A stretch of DNA of 64,000 bases from Candidatus Onthenecus intestinigallinarum (GTDB lineage Bacteria; Bacillota; Clostridia; Christensenellales; Aristaeellaceae). Position 1 is the first letter of the stretch. Every line of letters begins with the position of its first letter. The notes below the pieces were generated by a model. It had not been told where the DNA came from and did not search any database. It saw only the letters and a list, made by a program, of their open reading frames with translations. Of this stretch, positions 51,872 to 61,806 are shown one piece after another. The translations under genes were made by a program, and so were the position numbers. The stretch lies in assembly GCA_018713325.1 (NCBI GenBank), contig DVFJ01000013.1, positions 1-64,000 of the forward strand, written 5' to 3'.

Positions 51872-53011
51872 ATGCAGACGGCGCGTGCCTACTGGCTTGA
51901 GACGATGGACCGCATTGCGCGGCCCGTGCTGGAGGCGCTCTCGCAGGGACGCCTGCGCGAGCGGATGCCCGTGCGCGGCAAGCTGCCGCGCGAGGACCGG
52001 GCGCAGTACACCTATCTGGAGGCGTTCGGCCGCACGATGACGGGCCTGGCGCCCTGGCTGGAGCTGGAGGGGCTGACGGGCGAGGAGGCGCGGCTGCAGG
52101 GGGCGTACCGGCGCATGGCGCTGGCGGCGCTGCACCAGGCGGTGACGCCCGGCGCGCCCGACGAGATGAACTTCTCCCACGGGCACCAGCCGATCGTCGA
52201 TGCGGCGTTCCTGGCGCACGCGCTGCTGCGCGCGCCGCATGCGCTGCTGGAGGCCCTGCCCGCGCAGGACCGCGCGCACCTGCTGGACAAGCTGCGCGCG
52301 ACGCGCACGCGCAAGCCGCCGGTGTGCAACTGGCTGCTCTTCTCGGCGATGATCGAGGCGCTGCTGTACCGGGCGGGCGCGCCGGACTGGGATCCCATGC
52401 GCGTGGACCTGGCCGTGCGGCTGCACTTTGACTGGTACAAGGGCGACGGCTTTTTCGGCGACGGGCCGGCGTTTCACATGGACTACTACAACAGCTACGT
52501 CATCCAGCCGATGCTCATCGACGTGCTGCGCACGGTGGCGGGCGAGGATGCCGAGTGGCGCGCGATGCTGGAGCGCGCGCAGACGTACGGCGCGCACCAC
52601 GCGACGTTCCTGGAGCACCTGATCATGCCCGACGGCGGCTATCCCGTGCTGGGGCGCTCGTCGGCATACCGCTTCGGCTGCTTTCAGATGCTCGCGCAGG
52701 CCGCGCTGCAGGACCTGCTGGAGGAGGGGATCGCCCCGGCGCAGGCGCGCTGCGCGCTGACGCAGGCGATCCGGCGGGTGATGGCGTTTGATAACTTCGA
52801 CGCGGACGGCTTTCTGGAGATCGGCGTGTGCGGCCGCCAGCCGGACATGGGCGAGGAATACATCAGCACGGGCAGTCTGTACCTGTGCATGGCGGTGTTC
52901 CTGCCGCTGGGCCTGCCGCCCGCGCACCCGTTCTGGAGCGCGCCGGACGCGGACTGGACGATGAAGCGCATGTGGCGCGGCGATCCGATGCGCTGCGAGC
53001 ACGCGCTGTAG
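51872..53011 (+). CDS. DUF2264 domain protein
   Basis: A 379-aa alpha-helical protein with DUF2264 features (RTMTGLAPWL near residue 50, NFSHGHQPIVDAAFLA near 93, NWLLFSAMIEALL, DGFFGDGPAFHMDYYNSYVIQPML, GRSSAYRFGCFQ). The repeated helices suggest an alpha/alpha toroid as in glycoside hydrolases or lyases. No enzymatic activity is established. AAAGGAGGGGG precedes the ATG. It is coupled to the hydrolase gene upstream. Confidence 0.88.
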   Translation: MQTARAYWLETMDRIARPVLEALSQGRLRERMPVRGKLPREDRAQYTYLEAFGRTMTGLAPWLELEGLTGEEARLQGAYRRMALAALHQAVTPGAPDEMNFSHGHQPIVDAAFLAHALLRAPHALLEALPAQDRAHLLDKLRATRTRKPPVCNWLLFSAMIEALLYRAGAPDWDPMRVDLAVRLHFDWYKGDGFFGDGPAFHMDYYNSYVIQPMLIDVLRTVAGEDAEWRAMLERAQTYGAHHATFLEHLIMPDGGYPVLGRSSAYRFGCFQMLAQAALQDLLEEGIAPAQARCALTQAIRRVMAFDNFDADGFLEIGVCGRQPDMGEEYISTGSLYLCMAVFLPLGLPPAHPFWSAPDADWTMKRMWRGDPMRCEHAL

Positions 53012-53071
53012 GGCGCGACCCGGGCGCTGAGCGGGGCTTTCGGCTTTGAAACTGCATGAGGAGGCATCGAT

Positions 53072-53485
53072 ATGCTGGATGCGATCCCAGGCAAAGAAGA
53101 GTTGACGGTATTGGTCGGGAAACCCCTGTATGAGGTGTGGACTGCGCTGTGCGCCCTGATTGAAGAACGATATGACATGGATTGTGCCTGGAATCGGGGC
53201 GGAAAAGCGTGGACATACGAATACAAATACCGCCGGGGCGGCAAAACGCTGTGCGCATTATATGCCAGGGAAAACTGCGTGGGTTTGCTGATAATCCTTG
53301 GAAAAGACGAACGGTTGAAGTTTGAAGCAGACATAGAACATTACGCGCCGGGAGTTCGGAAAGTATATGATGAAGCTCAAACCTACCACGATGGGAAGTG
53401 GCTTATGTTTGAACCGGCGGATTCGTCACTGTTTTGTGATTTCATGAAGCTGCTGGGTCTCAAGAGAAGGCCCAACAGGAGGTAA
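53072..53485 (+). CDS. DUF3788-like protein
   Basis: A 137-aa protein resembling DUF3788: VGKPLYEVWTALCALIEERYDMDCAWNRGGKAWTYEYKYRRGGKTLCALY, ending YHDGKWLMFEP. The function is unknown. Its base composition (about 42-58% G+C per line) is far below the ~75% of the DUF2264 gene before it, and its codons are correspondingly A/T-richer, pointing to recent acquisition. The ATG at 53072 follows GAGGAGG. Confidence 0.85.
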   Translation: MLDAIPGKEELTVLVGKPLYEVWTALCALIEERYDMDCAWNRGGKAWTYEYKYRRGGKTLCALYARENCVGLLIILGKDERLKFEADIEHYAPGVRKVYDEAQTYHDGKWLMFEPADSSLFCDFMKLLGLKRRPNRR

Positions 53486-53514
53486 GACTACGATCCTGTC
53501 AGGAGGGATGACAA

Positions 53515-54039
53515 ATGCGTTTCACAAGGGCGGAATGGTCCGACCTGGAGGCAATCGGAGATCTGTATGACGCCCTGTGCGAGCATCTGAGCGCGCATGG
53601 GAATGGTCCGGGGTGGAGAAAGGGCGTATATCCCACGGTAGAGGATGCGCGGGCAGGGATCGAGGATGGCGCGCTGTATGTGCTGAAAGAGCACGGAGCG
53701 GTCGTGGGCGCGATGACGCTGCGCCATAGGCCGGAGGCGGGATATGCAAAGGTCCGGTGGCTGACGGAAGATGACTATGATCACATCTATGTGATCTATA
53801 CGCTCGCGGTCCACCCGGACTTTCTCAAAAGGGGAATGGGCGCCATGCTGTTGGAGCAGGCGGAGCGCCTGGCCAGGGCGGAGGGATGCCGAAGCCTCCG
53901 GCTGGATGTCGCGCGGGGCAATGTGCCCGCAGAAAACCTGTACAGAAAATGCGGCTTTCAATGCGTCGGCACGGCAGACCTCGGGTATGCGGCATATGGG
54001 CTGCCGTGGTTCAACCTCTATGAAAAGGTCCTGAAATGA
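53515..54039 (+). CDS. GNAT-family N-acetyltransferase
   Basis: A 174-aa acetyltransferase. VIYTLAVHPDFLKRGMGAMLLEQAERLA is the acetyl-CoA-binding motif A (about 100-125), followed by RLDVARGNVPAENLYRKCGFQCVG. It follows the DUF3788 gene by 29 bases and shares its lower G+C, so the two probably arrived together. The substrate is unknown. Confidence 0.9.
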   Translation: MRFTRAEWSDLEAIGDLYDALCEHLSAHGNGPGWRKGVYPTVEDARAGIEDGALYVLKEHGAVVGAMTLRHRPEAGYAKVRWLTEDDYDHIYVIYTLAVHPDFLKRGMGAMLLEQAERLARAEGCRSLRLDVARGNVPAENLYRKCGFQCVGTADLGYAAYGLPWFNLYEKVLK

Positions 54040-54066
54040 CGGAATGCTTGTGTCCTGGGGAACAGA

Positions 54067-54104
54067 CACGCCATGGCCGTGCGGCCATGGCGTGCGTTTT
54101 CTTT
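54067..54104 (+). terminator. Terminator after the GNAT gene
   Basis: CACGCCATGGCC / GGCCATGGCGTG perfect 12-bp stem with GTGC loop, followed by CGTTTTCTTTT. It lies between convergent genes and may also slow minus-strand readthrough. Confidence 0.83.
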
Positions 54105-54120
54105 TGGAAAGGGTTGGGGA

Positions 54121-55302
54121 TTACAGGCTGTTGACGTAGCGCTCGATGCGCCGCAGCGCCTCGGCGAGCTTTTCCAGGCTGGTGGCATAGGAGCAGCGGA
54201 TGTGCCCCTCGCCGCTCTGGCCGAAGGCCGTGCCCGGCACGCAGGCGACGTGCTCGGCGCGCAGCAGGCCCTGGCAGAACTCCTCGCTGGACAGGCCCGT
54301 GCCCGCGATCGACGGGAAGACGTAGAACGCGCCCAGCGGCTCAAAGCACGGCAGGCCCATCCTGCGCAGCGCGTCGACCATCAGGCGGCGGCGGCGGTCG
54401 TAGCTGCGCACCATGGTGCGCACGTCCTCAAAGTCGTTTTGCAGTCCGCGCGAGAGCGCCTCTTCGGCGGCAAGCTGGCCCTGGGTCGACGCGCACATGA
54501 TCGTGTACTGGTGGATCTTGCACATCACCGCCAGCAGGTCCCGCGGGCCGCAGGCATAGCCCACGCGCCAGCCGGTCATCGCAAACGCCTTGGAGAAGCC
54601 GTTGAGCAGCACGGTTCGCTCGCGCATGCCGGGCAGGGAAGGGAAGCTGACGTGCTCGTGCCCGCCGTAGGTGAGTTCGGAGTAGATCTCATCGGCCAGG
54701 ACGATGATGTCCGTATCGCGCAGTGCGTCGGCGATCTGCTGCAGGTCCTCCCGGCGCATGATGGAGCCGGTCGGGTTGTTGGGGTAGGGTAGGATCAGCG
54801 CCTTGGTGCGCGGGGTGAGGGCCGCGCGCAGCGCCTCGCCCGTGAGGCGGAACTCGTCCTCAAAGCGGGTGACGATGGGGCGCGGCGTGCCGCCGGCGAA
54901 CGTCACGCCGGGCGCATAGGAGACGTAGGACGGCTCGGGGATGAGCACCTCGTCGCCCGGGGCGCACAGCGCGCGCAGGCACAGGTCGATGCCCTCGCTC
55001 GCGCCGATGGTGACGAGGATCTCGTCCGCCGGGTCGTACTCGACGTGGCAGCGGCGGCGCAGGTACTGCGCGATGAGCCGGCGCAGCTGGATGCGGCCCC
55101 AGTTGGAGGTGTACTGCGTCAGGCCGTCCTCGATGGAGCGGATGGCCGCGTCGCGGATGTGCCAGGGCGTGACGAAGTCCGGCTCGCCCACGCCCAGGGA
55201 GATGGCCTCGGGCATCTCGGCGACGATGTCGAAGAACTTGCGGATGCCGCTGGGCGGCACATCCCGCACGCTGGGATTGACGATGCGCTGCATGTCCATC
55301 AC
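54121..55302 (-). CDS. PLP-dependent aminotransferase (class I/II, PatA/AspC-like)
   Basis: A 393-aa fold-type I aminotransferase with GVGEPDF, TIGASEGIDLCLRAL, LPYPNNPTGS, VLADEIYSELTY, the PLP lysine in LNGFSKAFAMTGWRVGY and RCSYATS near the C-terminus. This type uses aromatic, aspartate or other amino acids with 2-oxoglutarate. Its start (GTG at 55302, or ATG at 55299) overlaps the stop of an Lrp-type regulator gene, the common clostridial lrp-aminotransferase pair. Confidence 0.92.
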   Translation of the reverse strand: MMDMQRIVNPSVRDVPPSGIRKFFDIVAEMPEAISLGVGEPDFVTPWHIRDAAIRSIEDGLTQYTSNWGRIQLRRLIAQYLRRRCHVEYDPADEILVTIGASEGIDLCLRALCAPGDEVLIPEPSYVSYAPGVTFAGGTPRPIVTRFEDEFRLTGEALRAALTPRTKALILPYPNNPTGSIMRREDLQQIADALRDTDIIVLADEIYSELTYGGHEHVSFPSLPGMRERTVLLNGFSKAFAMTGWRVGYACGPRDLLAVMCKIHQYTIMCASTQGQLAAEEALSRGLQNDFEDVRTMVRSYDRRRRLMVDALRRMGLPCFEPLGAFYVFPSIAGTGLSSEEFCQGLLRAEHVACVPGTAFGQSGEGHIRCSYATSLEKLAEALRRIERYVNSL

Positions 55303-55793
55303 GGGCTCACCGCCAGACGCCGGTCGGTGTCGTCGCCCTCAAAGATGACGCCGCCGTATTTATAGGTCTTGAGCATGAAGTGCGTGGCCGTGCCGGTGAC
55401 GCTCTCGAGCGTGGAGAGCTTGCTGGACACGAACGAGGCCAGCTGCTTGAGCGTGGGCGCCTCGACCATGACCATCAGGTCGTACGCGCCGCTCATGAGG
55501 TAGAGGCTGGTGACCTCCTCGAACTGATAGATGCGCGCGGCGATGGCGTCAAAGCCGCGGTCGCGCTGCGGCTGTACGCGCACCTCGATGACCGCCTGCA
55601 CCATCTCCTTGTCGGTGCGCTCCCAGTTGATCATGGCCGGGTATTTGACCAGCACGCGGTCCTTTTCCAGGCGGCCGATGGCGCGGCGCACCTCGTCCAC
55701 GTCGTAGCCGGTCATCACGGCGATCTGCTCCGCGCTGATGCGCGCGTCGTCGGACAAAATTTCCAGAATGTGCATTTCCAGCGTATTGTACAA
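55299..55793 (-). CDS. Lrp/AsnC-family transcriptional regulator
   Basis: A 164-aa regulator with an N-terminal winged HTH (RISAEQIAVMTGYDVDEVRRAIGRLEKDRVL) and a C-terminal RAM amino-acid-sensing domain (VQAVIEVRVQPQRDRGFDAIAARIYQFEEVTSLYLMSGAYDLMVMVEAPTLKQLA). The TTG at 55793 is used because AAAGGGGTGA lies seven bases upstream. It is coupled to the aminotransferase and probably controls it in response to an amino acid. It lies 32 bases after fhs and may be read from the fhs promoter. Confidence 0.92.
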   Translation of the reverse strand: MYNTLEMHILEILSDDARISAEQIAVMTGYDVDEVRRAIGRLEKDRVLVKYPAMINWERTDKEMVQAVIEVRVQPQRDRGFDAIAARIYQFEEVTSLYLMSGAYDLMVMVEAPTLKQLASFVSSKLSTLESVTGTATHFMLKTYKYGGVIFEGDDTDRRLAVSP

Positions 55794-55825
55794 CGGTATT
55801 CACCCCTTTGCTTGGTTGGCGGCCG

Positions 55826-57496
55826 TCAGAACAGGCCGGTGATGTTGCCTGCGTCGTCCACGTCGATGTTCTCCGCGGCGGGCACGCGCGGCAGGCCGGG
55901 CATGGTCATGATGTCGCCGGCGAGCGCGACGACGAAGCCCGCGCCCGCGCTCAGGCGCGCCTGGCGGATGGTGAGCGTGAAGCCCTCGGGCGCGCCGAGC
56001 TTCTTGGGATCGTCGGAGAAGGAGTACTGCGTCTTGGCGATGCACACCGGCAGCTCGCCATAGCCGCCCTCCTCAAACGACTTGAGCTGCTTGGCCGCAG
56101 CCGGGGCGATGGACACGTCCTGCGCGCCGTAGATCTTCTTGGCGACGGCCTCGATCTTCCCGGCCAGCGACAGGTCGTCCGGGTAGGTGAGGGAGAACTT
56201 GGACAGGTCCGCGCGCTCGCAGCGGGCGACGACCTGCTCGGCCAGCGCCAGGCCGCCCTCGCCGCCCTTGGCCCAGACCTCGCACAGCGCGACCTGCGCG
56301 CCCATCCGGGCGGCGGCCTCGCGCACGAGCGCGATCTCGGCGTCTGTGTCGCTGGTGAAGCGGTTGAGCGCGACGACGGGCTCCACGCCCCAGACGGTGC
56401 GGATGTTGTGCAGGTGGCGCGTGAGGTTGGACAGGCCCTTCTCCAGCGCGGGCAGGTTCTCCTGCGCAAGGTCGGCCTTGGCGACGCCGCCGTGGCTCTT
56501 GAGCGCGCGCACCGTCGCCACCAGCACGATGCACGAGGGCTTCAGGCCCGCCTTGCGGCACTTGATGTCGATGAACTTCTCCGCGCCCAGGTCCGCGCCG
56601 AAGCCGGCCTCCGTGACCACATAGTCCGCCAGGCGCAGCGCGGTCTGCGTGGCGACGATGCTGTTGCAGCCGTGGGCGATGTTGGCAAACGGGCCGCCGT
56701 GCACGAGCGCGGGCGTGCCCTCGAGCGTCTGCACGAGGTTGGGACGCATCGCGTCGCGCAGCAGCGCGGCCATGGCGCCCTGCGCGCGCAGCTGGCCGGC
56801 GGTCACGGGCGCGTCGGCGTAGGTACGGCCCACTACGATGCGCGCCAGGCGCTGCTTGAGGTCGGCGATGTCGCTGGCAAGGCACAGCACCGCCATGATC
56901 TCCGAGGCGGTGGTGATGTCAAAGCCGTCCTCGCGCGGCATGCCGTTCGTGCGTCCGCCCAGGCCGTCCACGATCTGGCGCAGCTGGCGGTCGTTCATGT
57001 CCATGCAGCGCTTCCAGGTGATGCGGCGCGGGTCGATGCCCAGCGCATTGCCCTGCGCGATGTGGTTGTCGACCATCGCGGCCAGCAGATTGTTGGCGGC
57101 GGTGATGGCGTGCAGGTCGCCGGTGAAGTGCAGATTGATGTCCTCCATGGGCACGACCTGCGCATAGCCGCCGCCCGCCGCGCCGCCCTTGACGCCGAAT
57201 ACGGGCCCCAGCGACGGCTCGCGCAGCGCGAGCATCGTGCGCTTGCCAGCCCGGCGCAGCGCGTCGGCCAGGCCGATGGACACGGTCGTCTTGCCCTCGC
57301 CCGCCGGCGTGGGGTTGATCGCCGTGACGAGCACGAGCCGTCCGTCCATCGGGCGATCCTTGAGCGCAAGGTAGTCCACCTTGGCCTTGTAGCGTCCGTA
57401 CAGCTCCAGCAGCTCTTCGCCGATGCCCGCCTCCGTGGCCACCGCCTGAACGGGCTTTAACTGACACGCGCGCGCGATGTCAATGTCGCTTTGCAT
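55826..57496 (-). CDS. fhs: Formate-tetrahydrofolate ligase
   Basis: ATP-dependent formation of 10-formyl-THF from formate, supplying one-carbon units and serving the methyl branch of acetogenesis where present. At 556 aa it is the family length. The P-loop is TPAGEGKTT (63-71), followed by [23 protein letters not shown] and the FTHFS block [33 protein letters not shown]. The ATG at 57496 follows GGAGGGG. Other Wood-Ljungdahl genes are not in the window, so acetogenesis cannot be claimed. Confidence 0.96.
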   Translation of the reverse strand: MQSDIDIARACQLKPVQAVATEAGIGEELLELYGRYKAKVDYLALKDRPMDGRLVLVTAINPTPAGEGKTTVSIGLADALRRAGKRTMLALREPSLGPVFGVKGGAAGGGYAQVVPMEDINLHFTGDLHAITAANNLLAAMVDNHIAQGNALGIDPRRITWKRCMDMNDRQLRQIVDGLGGRTNGMPREDGFDITTASEIMAVLCLASDIADLKQRLARIVVGRTYADAPVTAGQLRAQGAMAALLRDAMRPNLVQTLEGTPALVHGGPFANIAHGCNSIVATQTALRLADYVVTEAGFGADLGAEKFIDIKCRKAGLKPSCIVLVATVRALKSHGGVAKADLAQENLPALEKGLSNLTRHLHNIRTVWGVEPVVALNRFTSDTDAEIALVREAAARMGAQVALCEVWAKGGEGGLALAEQVVARCERADLSKFSLTYPDDLSLAGKIEAVAKKIYGAQDVSIAPAAAKQLKSFEEGGYGELPVCIAKTQYSFSDDPKKLGAPEGFTLTIRQARLSAGAGFVVALAGDIMTMPGLPRVPAAENIDVDDAGNITGLF

Positions 57497-57532
57497 GGTC
57501 ATCCCCTCCGTATTCGTAGAAATCATGCTTTC

Positions 57533-57561
57533 ATTATAGTCCATTCGTCCCGGCGCATCAA
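57533..57561 (-). promoter_or_regulatory. Promoter of fhs
   Basis: On the minus strand: TTGATG (57561-57556), 17-bp spacer, TATAAT (57538-57533). Confidence 0.82.
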
Positions 57562-57639
57562 GCCACATTTGCCCGGGCGATTTCTTTTTCGGGCGCGCTG
57601 TGCTATAATGGGCGCATGCAATACGCGGAGGTGAGGGCC

Positions 57640-58158
57640 ATGGATGCGGCGGGACGGCGTGCGGCGATCCTGGCGCGCATGGAGCGCGCGGCAGAGCCCG
57701 TGAAGGGCGGGGAGCTGTCGAGGGAGTTCTCGGTCAGCCGGCAGGTGATCGTGCAGGACATCGCGCTGCTGCGCGCGCAGGGACATCCCGTGCTGGCCAC
57801 GCCTGCGGGCTATATGCTGCCCGCCGCCGCGCCCGCGCCGTGCGCGCGCGCCGTACTGTGCGCGCACGAGGGGTTTGAACGCATGCGCGAGGAGCTGTAC
57901 GCCGTCGTCGATGCGGGCGCGACGGTGGAGGACATCGTCGTCACCCATCCGGTATATGGAGAGTTTCGCGCGATGCTGATGCTCTCCAGCCGGCGGCAGG
58001 TGGATGCGTTCGTCGAAAATGCCGCCTGGCAGGACGCGGCGCCGCTCTCGGCGCTCCTGACGGACGGCGCGCACCTGCATACGCTCACCGCGCCCGACGA
58101 GCGCACGCTCGACGCGGCCTGCGACGCGCTGCGCCGGGGCGGTTTTCTGACGGCGTGA
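57640..58158 (+). CDS. niaR: NiaR-type transcriptional repressor (HTH-3H)
   Basis: A 172-aa regulator: an HTH_11 domain ([27 protein letters not shown], about 22-50) plus a C-terminal 3H domain with its conserved histidines (CAHEGF..., [16 protein letters not shown]). Such NiaR/YrxA proteins sense nicotinic acid and repress NAD biosynthesis or niacin uptake. The ATG at 57640 follows GGAGGTGAGG; the ATG at 57616 would be leaderless behind the TATAAT at 57603-57608. No NAD gene is adjacent, so the targets are elsewhere. Confidence 0.9.
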   Translation: MDAAGRRAAILARMERAAEPVKGGELSREFSVSRQVIVQDIALLRAQGHPVLATPAGYMLPAAAPAPCARAVLCAHEGFERMREELYAVVDAGATVEDIVVTHPVYGEFRAMLMLSSRRQVDAFVENAAWQDAAPLSALLTDGAHLHTLTAPDERTLDAACDALRRGGFLTA

Positions 58159-58224
58159 CGCCGGCGGGCGCGCGGCCGCGCGGCCGCGCAAGAAATGGGG
58201 CCATGGAACGGCGCGCTGGTCTCT

Positions 58225-58748
58225 TCACATGGACACAAAAACACCACCGGCGTTGGCCGGTGGTGTTTTGCGTGCCGCAGGGTCCGCCCATGGCGCATAC
58301 CGATGGCCTGTGACGACGCTCGCCTGGCGCATGTACAGCCGGCCCGTGGGCGCGCTGTACACGTACAGCCGGCTGTCGGGCGCATCGCCCATATACCAGA
58401 ACCCGTCGCGCTCGTTCAGCATGGCCGCCATGTTCGGGTCATGCTGCGCATCGCAGAGGGGGTGCGAGCGGACGCCGTCCGGAAGCGGCAGCGCATGCCA
58501 GCCGTCGCCGGCCGACACAAAGCGCAAAAACCCCTCCGAATCGTCGCCGACGTCATAGATGCGCCATAGTCCCTTCCCTCGCCGACGGCGTCAAAAGCAT
58601 AGATTTCCTTCGGCTCTTCACGGAAGGAATACGCGGTCTTCCGCTCCGGATAGGAGGGACCCCATGCGGGGATCAGACAGACGGGCGCGATCAGCACACA
58701 CGCAAGCGCCAACAGAAGAAACCGCGATCTCCTCATCAAAATCTTCAT
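58225..58748 (-). pseudogene. Frameshifted gene for a secreted or anchored protein
   Basis: An ATG at 58748 with GGAGGG six bases upstream opens MKILMRRSRFLLLALACVLIAP (signal or anchor helix) and continues YSFREEPKEIYAFDAVGEG. Near 58577-58583 the sensible frame jumps by one base to GLWRIYDVGDDSEGFLRFVSAGDGWHALPLPDG and runs to a stop at 58225, through the terminator hairpin. Each frame alone is odd outside its half: the first becomes Arg/Thr/Ser-rich. The likely cause is a one-base deletion in a purine run (GAGGGAAGGGA). A sequencing error is possible. No family is recognised. Confidence 0.65.
58241..58271. terminator. Bidirectional terminator between niaR and the frameshifted gene
   Basis: ACACCACCGGC / GCCGGTGGTGT stem with GTTG loop, flanked by A's on the left and T's on the right, so it works on both strands. 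Confidence 0.82.
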
Positions 58749-58811
58749 CGAAGCCCTCCGGTCCAGGGGGATGGCTCCATCCGGCCCTGCGCGGCCGAAC
58801 GGGGGAACGTT

Positions 58812-58848
58812 CAAAAAATCGCCCCTGCGAGGCATTTCGCAGGGGCGA
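58812..58848 (-). terminator. Terminator of tRNA-Thr
   Basis: On the minus strand TCGCCCCTGCGA / TCGCAGGGGCGA with a 6-nt loop is followed by TTTTTTG, three bases after the tRNA 3' end. Confidence 0.9.
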
Positions 58849-58850
58849 CA

Positions 58851-58926
<76 letters not shown>

Positions 58927-58947
58927 GCGCTTCGGAACGCGAAAATT

Positions 58948-58976
58948 ATTATACCGTCTTTGGACGGAAAAATCAA
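58948..58976 (-). promoter_or_regulatory. Promoter of tRNA-Thr
   Basis: On the minus strand: TTGATT (58976-58971), 17-bp spacer, TATAAT (58953-58948), about 22 bases before the mature 5' end. Confidence 0.85.
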
Positions 58977-59056
58977 GCTTTTTTTGGGCCTGGACGAAAA
59001 AATGTGCCGGCGGACGGCCACAAGGGCGGAGAAACGGGAAAATTTGCGCTTTTCAT

Positions 59057-59085
59057 TTGACATCGGGCGCAGTTTTGCATATACT
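59057..59085 (+). promoter_or_regulatory. Promoter of the T-box/leuS unit
   Basis: Consensus TTGACA (59057-59062), 17-bp spacer, TATACT (59080-59085). Confidence 0.88.
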
Positions 59086-59091
59086 AGGTAG

Positions 59092-59319
59092 GTAATCGAA
59101 TCAAGCACGCGCGAGGATGGGGAACGCATCCGCACGCTGCGCCCCAAGAGAGCCGCCGGTCGGTGCAAGGCGGCGGCGCAGCGCGGTTCACTCGCCCCGG
59201 AGCGCTCCGTTTCGGACGGCCGCACCCGTTATCGTGCGTCGAGCGGGCGGCGTATGCCGTCAAGTCGAGTGGTACCGCGGAACGGACGTTCCGTCTCTGA
59301 CAGAGACGGGGCGTTTTTT
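59092..59319 (+). ncRNA. T-box riboswitch upstream of leuS (leucine)
   Basis: The T-box sequence GAGTGGTACCGCGG is at 59267-59280. Stem I has a helix CGCTGCGCC / GGCGCAGCG around the distal part with GCCGCC / GGCGGC, and a base GGGG / CCCC. The 3' side of the specifier loop reads TTCACTCG, placing a Leu codon CTC at 59191-59193. Binding of uncharged tRNA-Leu would allow leuS transcription. The T-box call is firm. The specifier was placed by manual folding and is less certain. Confidence 0.85.
59291..59319 (+). terminator. T-box terminator ahead of leuS
   Basis: CCGTCTC / GAGACGG stem with TGACA loop, then GGGCG and TTTTTT (59314-59319). Confidence 0.85.
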
Positions 59320-59357
59320 CTTTATCCAACGTCCATGCATCACGAGGAGGAAACGAG

Positions 59358-61772
59358 ATGATCACCCCTTACAACCCGGCTGCCATCGAGAAAAAGTGGC
59401 AGAAGATCTGGGCGGACGCCCATGCCTTTGAGGCGGAGAAGAGCCACGACAAGCCCAAGTTCTACGGCCTGATCGAGTTCCCGTACCCGTCCGGCGCGGG
59501 CCTGCACGTCGGCCATCCGCGCTCCAACACCGCGCTGGACATCATCTGCCGCAAGCGCCGCATGGAGGGCTACAACGTCCTGTATCCCATCGGCTGGGAC
59601 GCCTTCGGCCTGCCGACCGAGAACTACGCGATCAAGAACCACGTGCACCCGGCCAAGGTCACCAAGGAAAACGTCGATCACTTCCGCGAGCAGCTGCAGA
59701 AGATCGGCTTCTCCTTCGACTACTCGCGCGAGGTCAACACCACCGATCCCAAGTACTACAAGTGGACGCAGTGGATCTTCCTGCGCCTGTTTGAGCGCGG
59801 CCTGGCCTACAAGGCGGAGATGCCCGTCAACTGGTGTACGAGCTGCAAGTGCGGCCTGGCCAACGAGGAGGTCGTCGGCGGCGTGTGCGAGCGCTGCGGC
59901 GGCGAGGTCGTGCGCAAGGTCAAGAGCCAGTGGATGCTCAGGATCACCGACTACGCGCAGAAGCTGCTCGACGGCCTGGACGAGGTAGACTTCATCGAGA
60001 AGGTCAAGGTGCAGCAGCGCAACTGGATCGGCCGCAGCGAGGGCGCGGAGGTCGACTTTGCCGTCGCCGGCAGCGACCGCAAGATCCGCGTCTACACCAC
60101 GCGGCCGGACACGCTCTTCGGCGCGACGTACATGGTGCTCGCGCCCGAGCATCCGCTGCTGGACGAGATGAAGGACCGCATCGAGAACTGGGACGAGGTG
60201 CTGGCCTACCGCGCGCAGGCGGCGCGCAAGTCCGACTTTGAGCGCACGGAGCTGCAAAAGGACAAGACTGGCGTGGAGCTCAAGGGCCTGAAGGCGGTCA
60301 ACCCCGTCACGGGCCGCGAGATCCCCGTGTGGGCGTCGGACTACGTGCTGGTCACCTACGGCACGGGCGCGATCATGGCCGTGCCCGCGCATGACACGCG
60401 CGACTGGGAGTTTGCCAAGAAGTTCGGCCTGCCCATCGTCGAGGTCGTCGCAGGCGGCAACGTGCAGGAGGCCGCCTATACGGACGTCGCCGACGGCGTG
60501 ATGGTCAACTCGGGCTTCCTGGACGGGCTGCGCGTCGCACAGGCCAAGCAGAGGATCGCCGACTTCCTCGAGGAGAAGGGCATTGGCACGCGCAAGGTCA
60601 ACTTCAAGCTGCGCGACTGGGTCTTCAGCCGCCAGCGCTACTGGGGCGAGCCGATCCCGCTCGTGCACTGCGACAAGTGCGGCTGGGCGCCCGTGCCGGA
60701 AAGCGAGCTGCCCGTGCTGCTGCCCGATGTCGATAACTACGAGCCCACCGACAGCGGCGAGTCGCCCCTGTCCGTCATCGACAGCTGGGTAAACACCACC
60801 TGCCCGCACTGCGGCGGCCCGGCCCGGCGCGAGACGGACACCATGCCCCAGTGGGCGGGCTCGTCCTGGTACTTCCTGCGCTACATCGATCCCCACAACG
60901 ACGACATGTTCGCCGCGATGGACGAACTCAAGTACTGGCTGCCGGTCGACTGGTACAATGGCGGCATGGAGCACACCACGCTGCACCTGCTCTACAGCCG
61001 TTTCTGGCATAAGTTCCTCTACGACGAAGGCTACGTGCCCACGCCGGAGCCCTACCGCAAGCGCACGAGTCACGGCATGATCCTGGGCGCCAACGGCGAG
61101 AAGATGAGCAAGTCCCGCGGCAACGTGATCAACCCGGACGACACCATCGCCGAGATCGGCGCGGACGCCTTCCGCCTGTACGAGATGTTCATGGGCGCGT
61201 TTGACCAGGCGATTCCGTGGTCGACCGAGGGCGCGCGCGGCTGCCGCCGCTTCCTGGAGCGCGTATGGCGCCTGCAGGAGATGCTCACGGACGGCGAGGG
61301 CCACTCCAAGGGCCTGGAGACGCTGATTCACCAGACGATCAAGAAGGTCTCCGAGGACTACGAGAAGATGAAGTTCAACACCGCCATCGCCCAGATGATG
61401 ACGCTGGTGAACGAATTCTACGCCGCCGGCCAGATCACGCGCGGCGACCTGCGCACGCTGCTGCTGCTGCTCGACCCGGTCGCCCCGCACATCGCCGAGG
61501 AGATGTGGCAGCAGTGCGGCCTGGGCGATCCCATCTACCGCCAGCAGTGGCCCGAGTGGGACGAGGACAAGCTGCAGGAGGCGACCGTGGAGATTGCCGT
61601 GCAGATCAACGGCAAGGTGCGCGGCCGCATCACCGTGCCCGCCGGCATGAGCCGTGAGCAGGCCGAGCGCGAGCTGCCGCAGCTGCCCGAGGTGCAGCGC
61701 CTGATCGCCGGCAAGACGGTCAAAAAGATCGTCTGCGTGCCTGGACGCCTGTTGAATGTGGTTGTCGGATGA
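59358..61772 (+). CDS. leuS: Leucyl-tRNA synthetase
   Basis: Class Ia synthetase charging tRNA-Leu, with editing. The 804-aa protein has the HIGH motif in [12 protein letters not shown] (about 42-53), a zinc-ribbon-like [10 protein letters not shown]...CERCGGE segment, the CP1 editing domain ([37 protein letters not shown]), a second HCDKCGW...CPHCGG cysteine region, KMSKS in [10 protein letters not shown] near residue 582 and the C-terminal anticodon and LeuRS-specific domains. GAGGAGGAAA precedes the ATG. It is controlled by the T-box. Confidence 0.97.
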   Translation: MITPYNPAAIEKKWQKIWADAHAFEAEKSHDKPKFYGLIEFPYPSGAGLHVGHPRSNTALDIICRKRRMEGYNVLYPIGWDAFGLPTENYAIKNHVHPAKVTKENVDHFREQLQKIGFSFDYSREVNTTDPKYYKWTQWIFLRLFERGLAYKAEMPVNWCTSCKCGLANEEVVGGVCERCGGEVVRKVKSQWMLRITDYAQKLLDGLDEVDFIEKVKVQQRNWIGRSEGAEVDFAVAGSDRKIRVYTTRPDTLFGATYMVLAPEHPLLDEMKDRIENWDEVLAYRAQAARKSDFERTELQKDKTGVELKGLKAVNPVTGREIPVWASDYVLVTYGTGAIMAVPAHDTRDWEFAKKFGLPIVEVVAGGNVQEAAYTDVADGVMVNSGFLDGLRVAQAKQRIADFLEEKGIGTRKVNFKLRDWVFSRQRYWGEPIPLVHCDKCGWAPVPESELPVLLPDVDNYEPTDSGESPLSVIDSWVNTTCPHCGGPARRETDTMPQWAGSSWYFLRYIDPHNDDMFAAMDELKYWLPVDWYNGGMEHTTLHLLYSRFWHKFLYDEGYVPTPEPYRKRTSHGMILGANGEKMSKSRGNVINPDDTIAEIGADAFRLYEMFMGAFDQAIPWSTEGARGCRRFLERVWRLQEMLTDGEGHSKGLETLIHQTIKKVSEDYEKMKFNTAIAQMMTLVNEFYAAGQITRGDLRTLLLLLDPVAPHIAEEMWQQCGLGDPIYRQQWPEWDEDKLQEATVEIAVQINGKVRGRITVPAGMSREQAERELPQLPEVQRLIAGKTVKKIVCVPGRLLNVVVG

Positions 61773-61790
61773 CGCGGCGGCTGCTATAAT
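61762..61790 (+). promoter_or_regulatory. Promoter of the PH-like membrane protein gene
   Basis: TTGTCG (61762-61767), 17-bp spacer, TATAAT (61785-61790), overlapping the last leuS codons. Confidence 0.75.
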
Positions 61791-61806
61791 AGAATCAGCC
61801 GGATTG

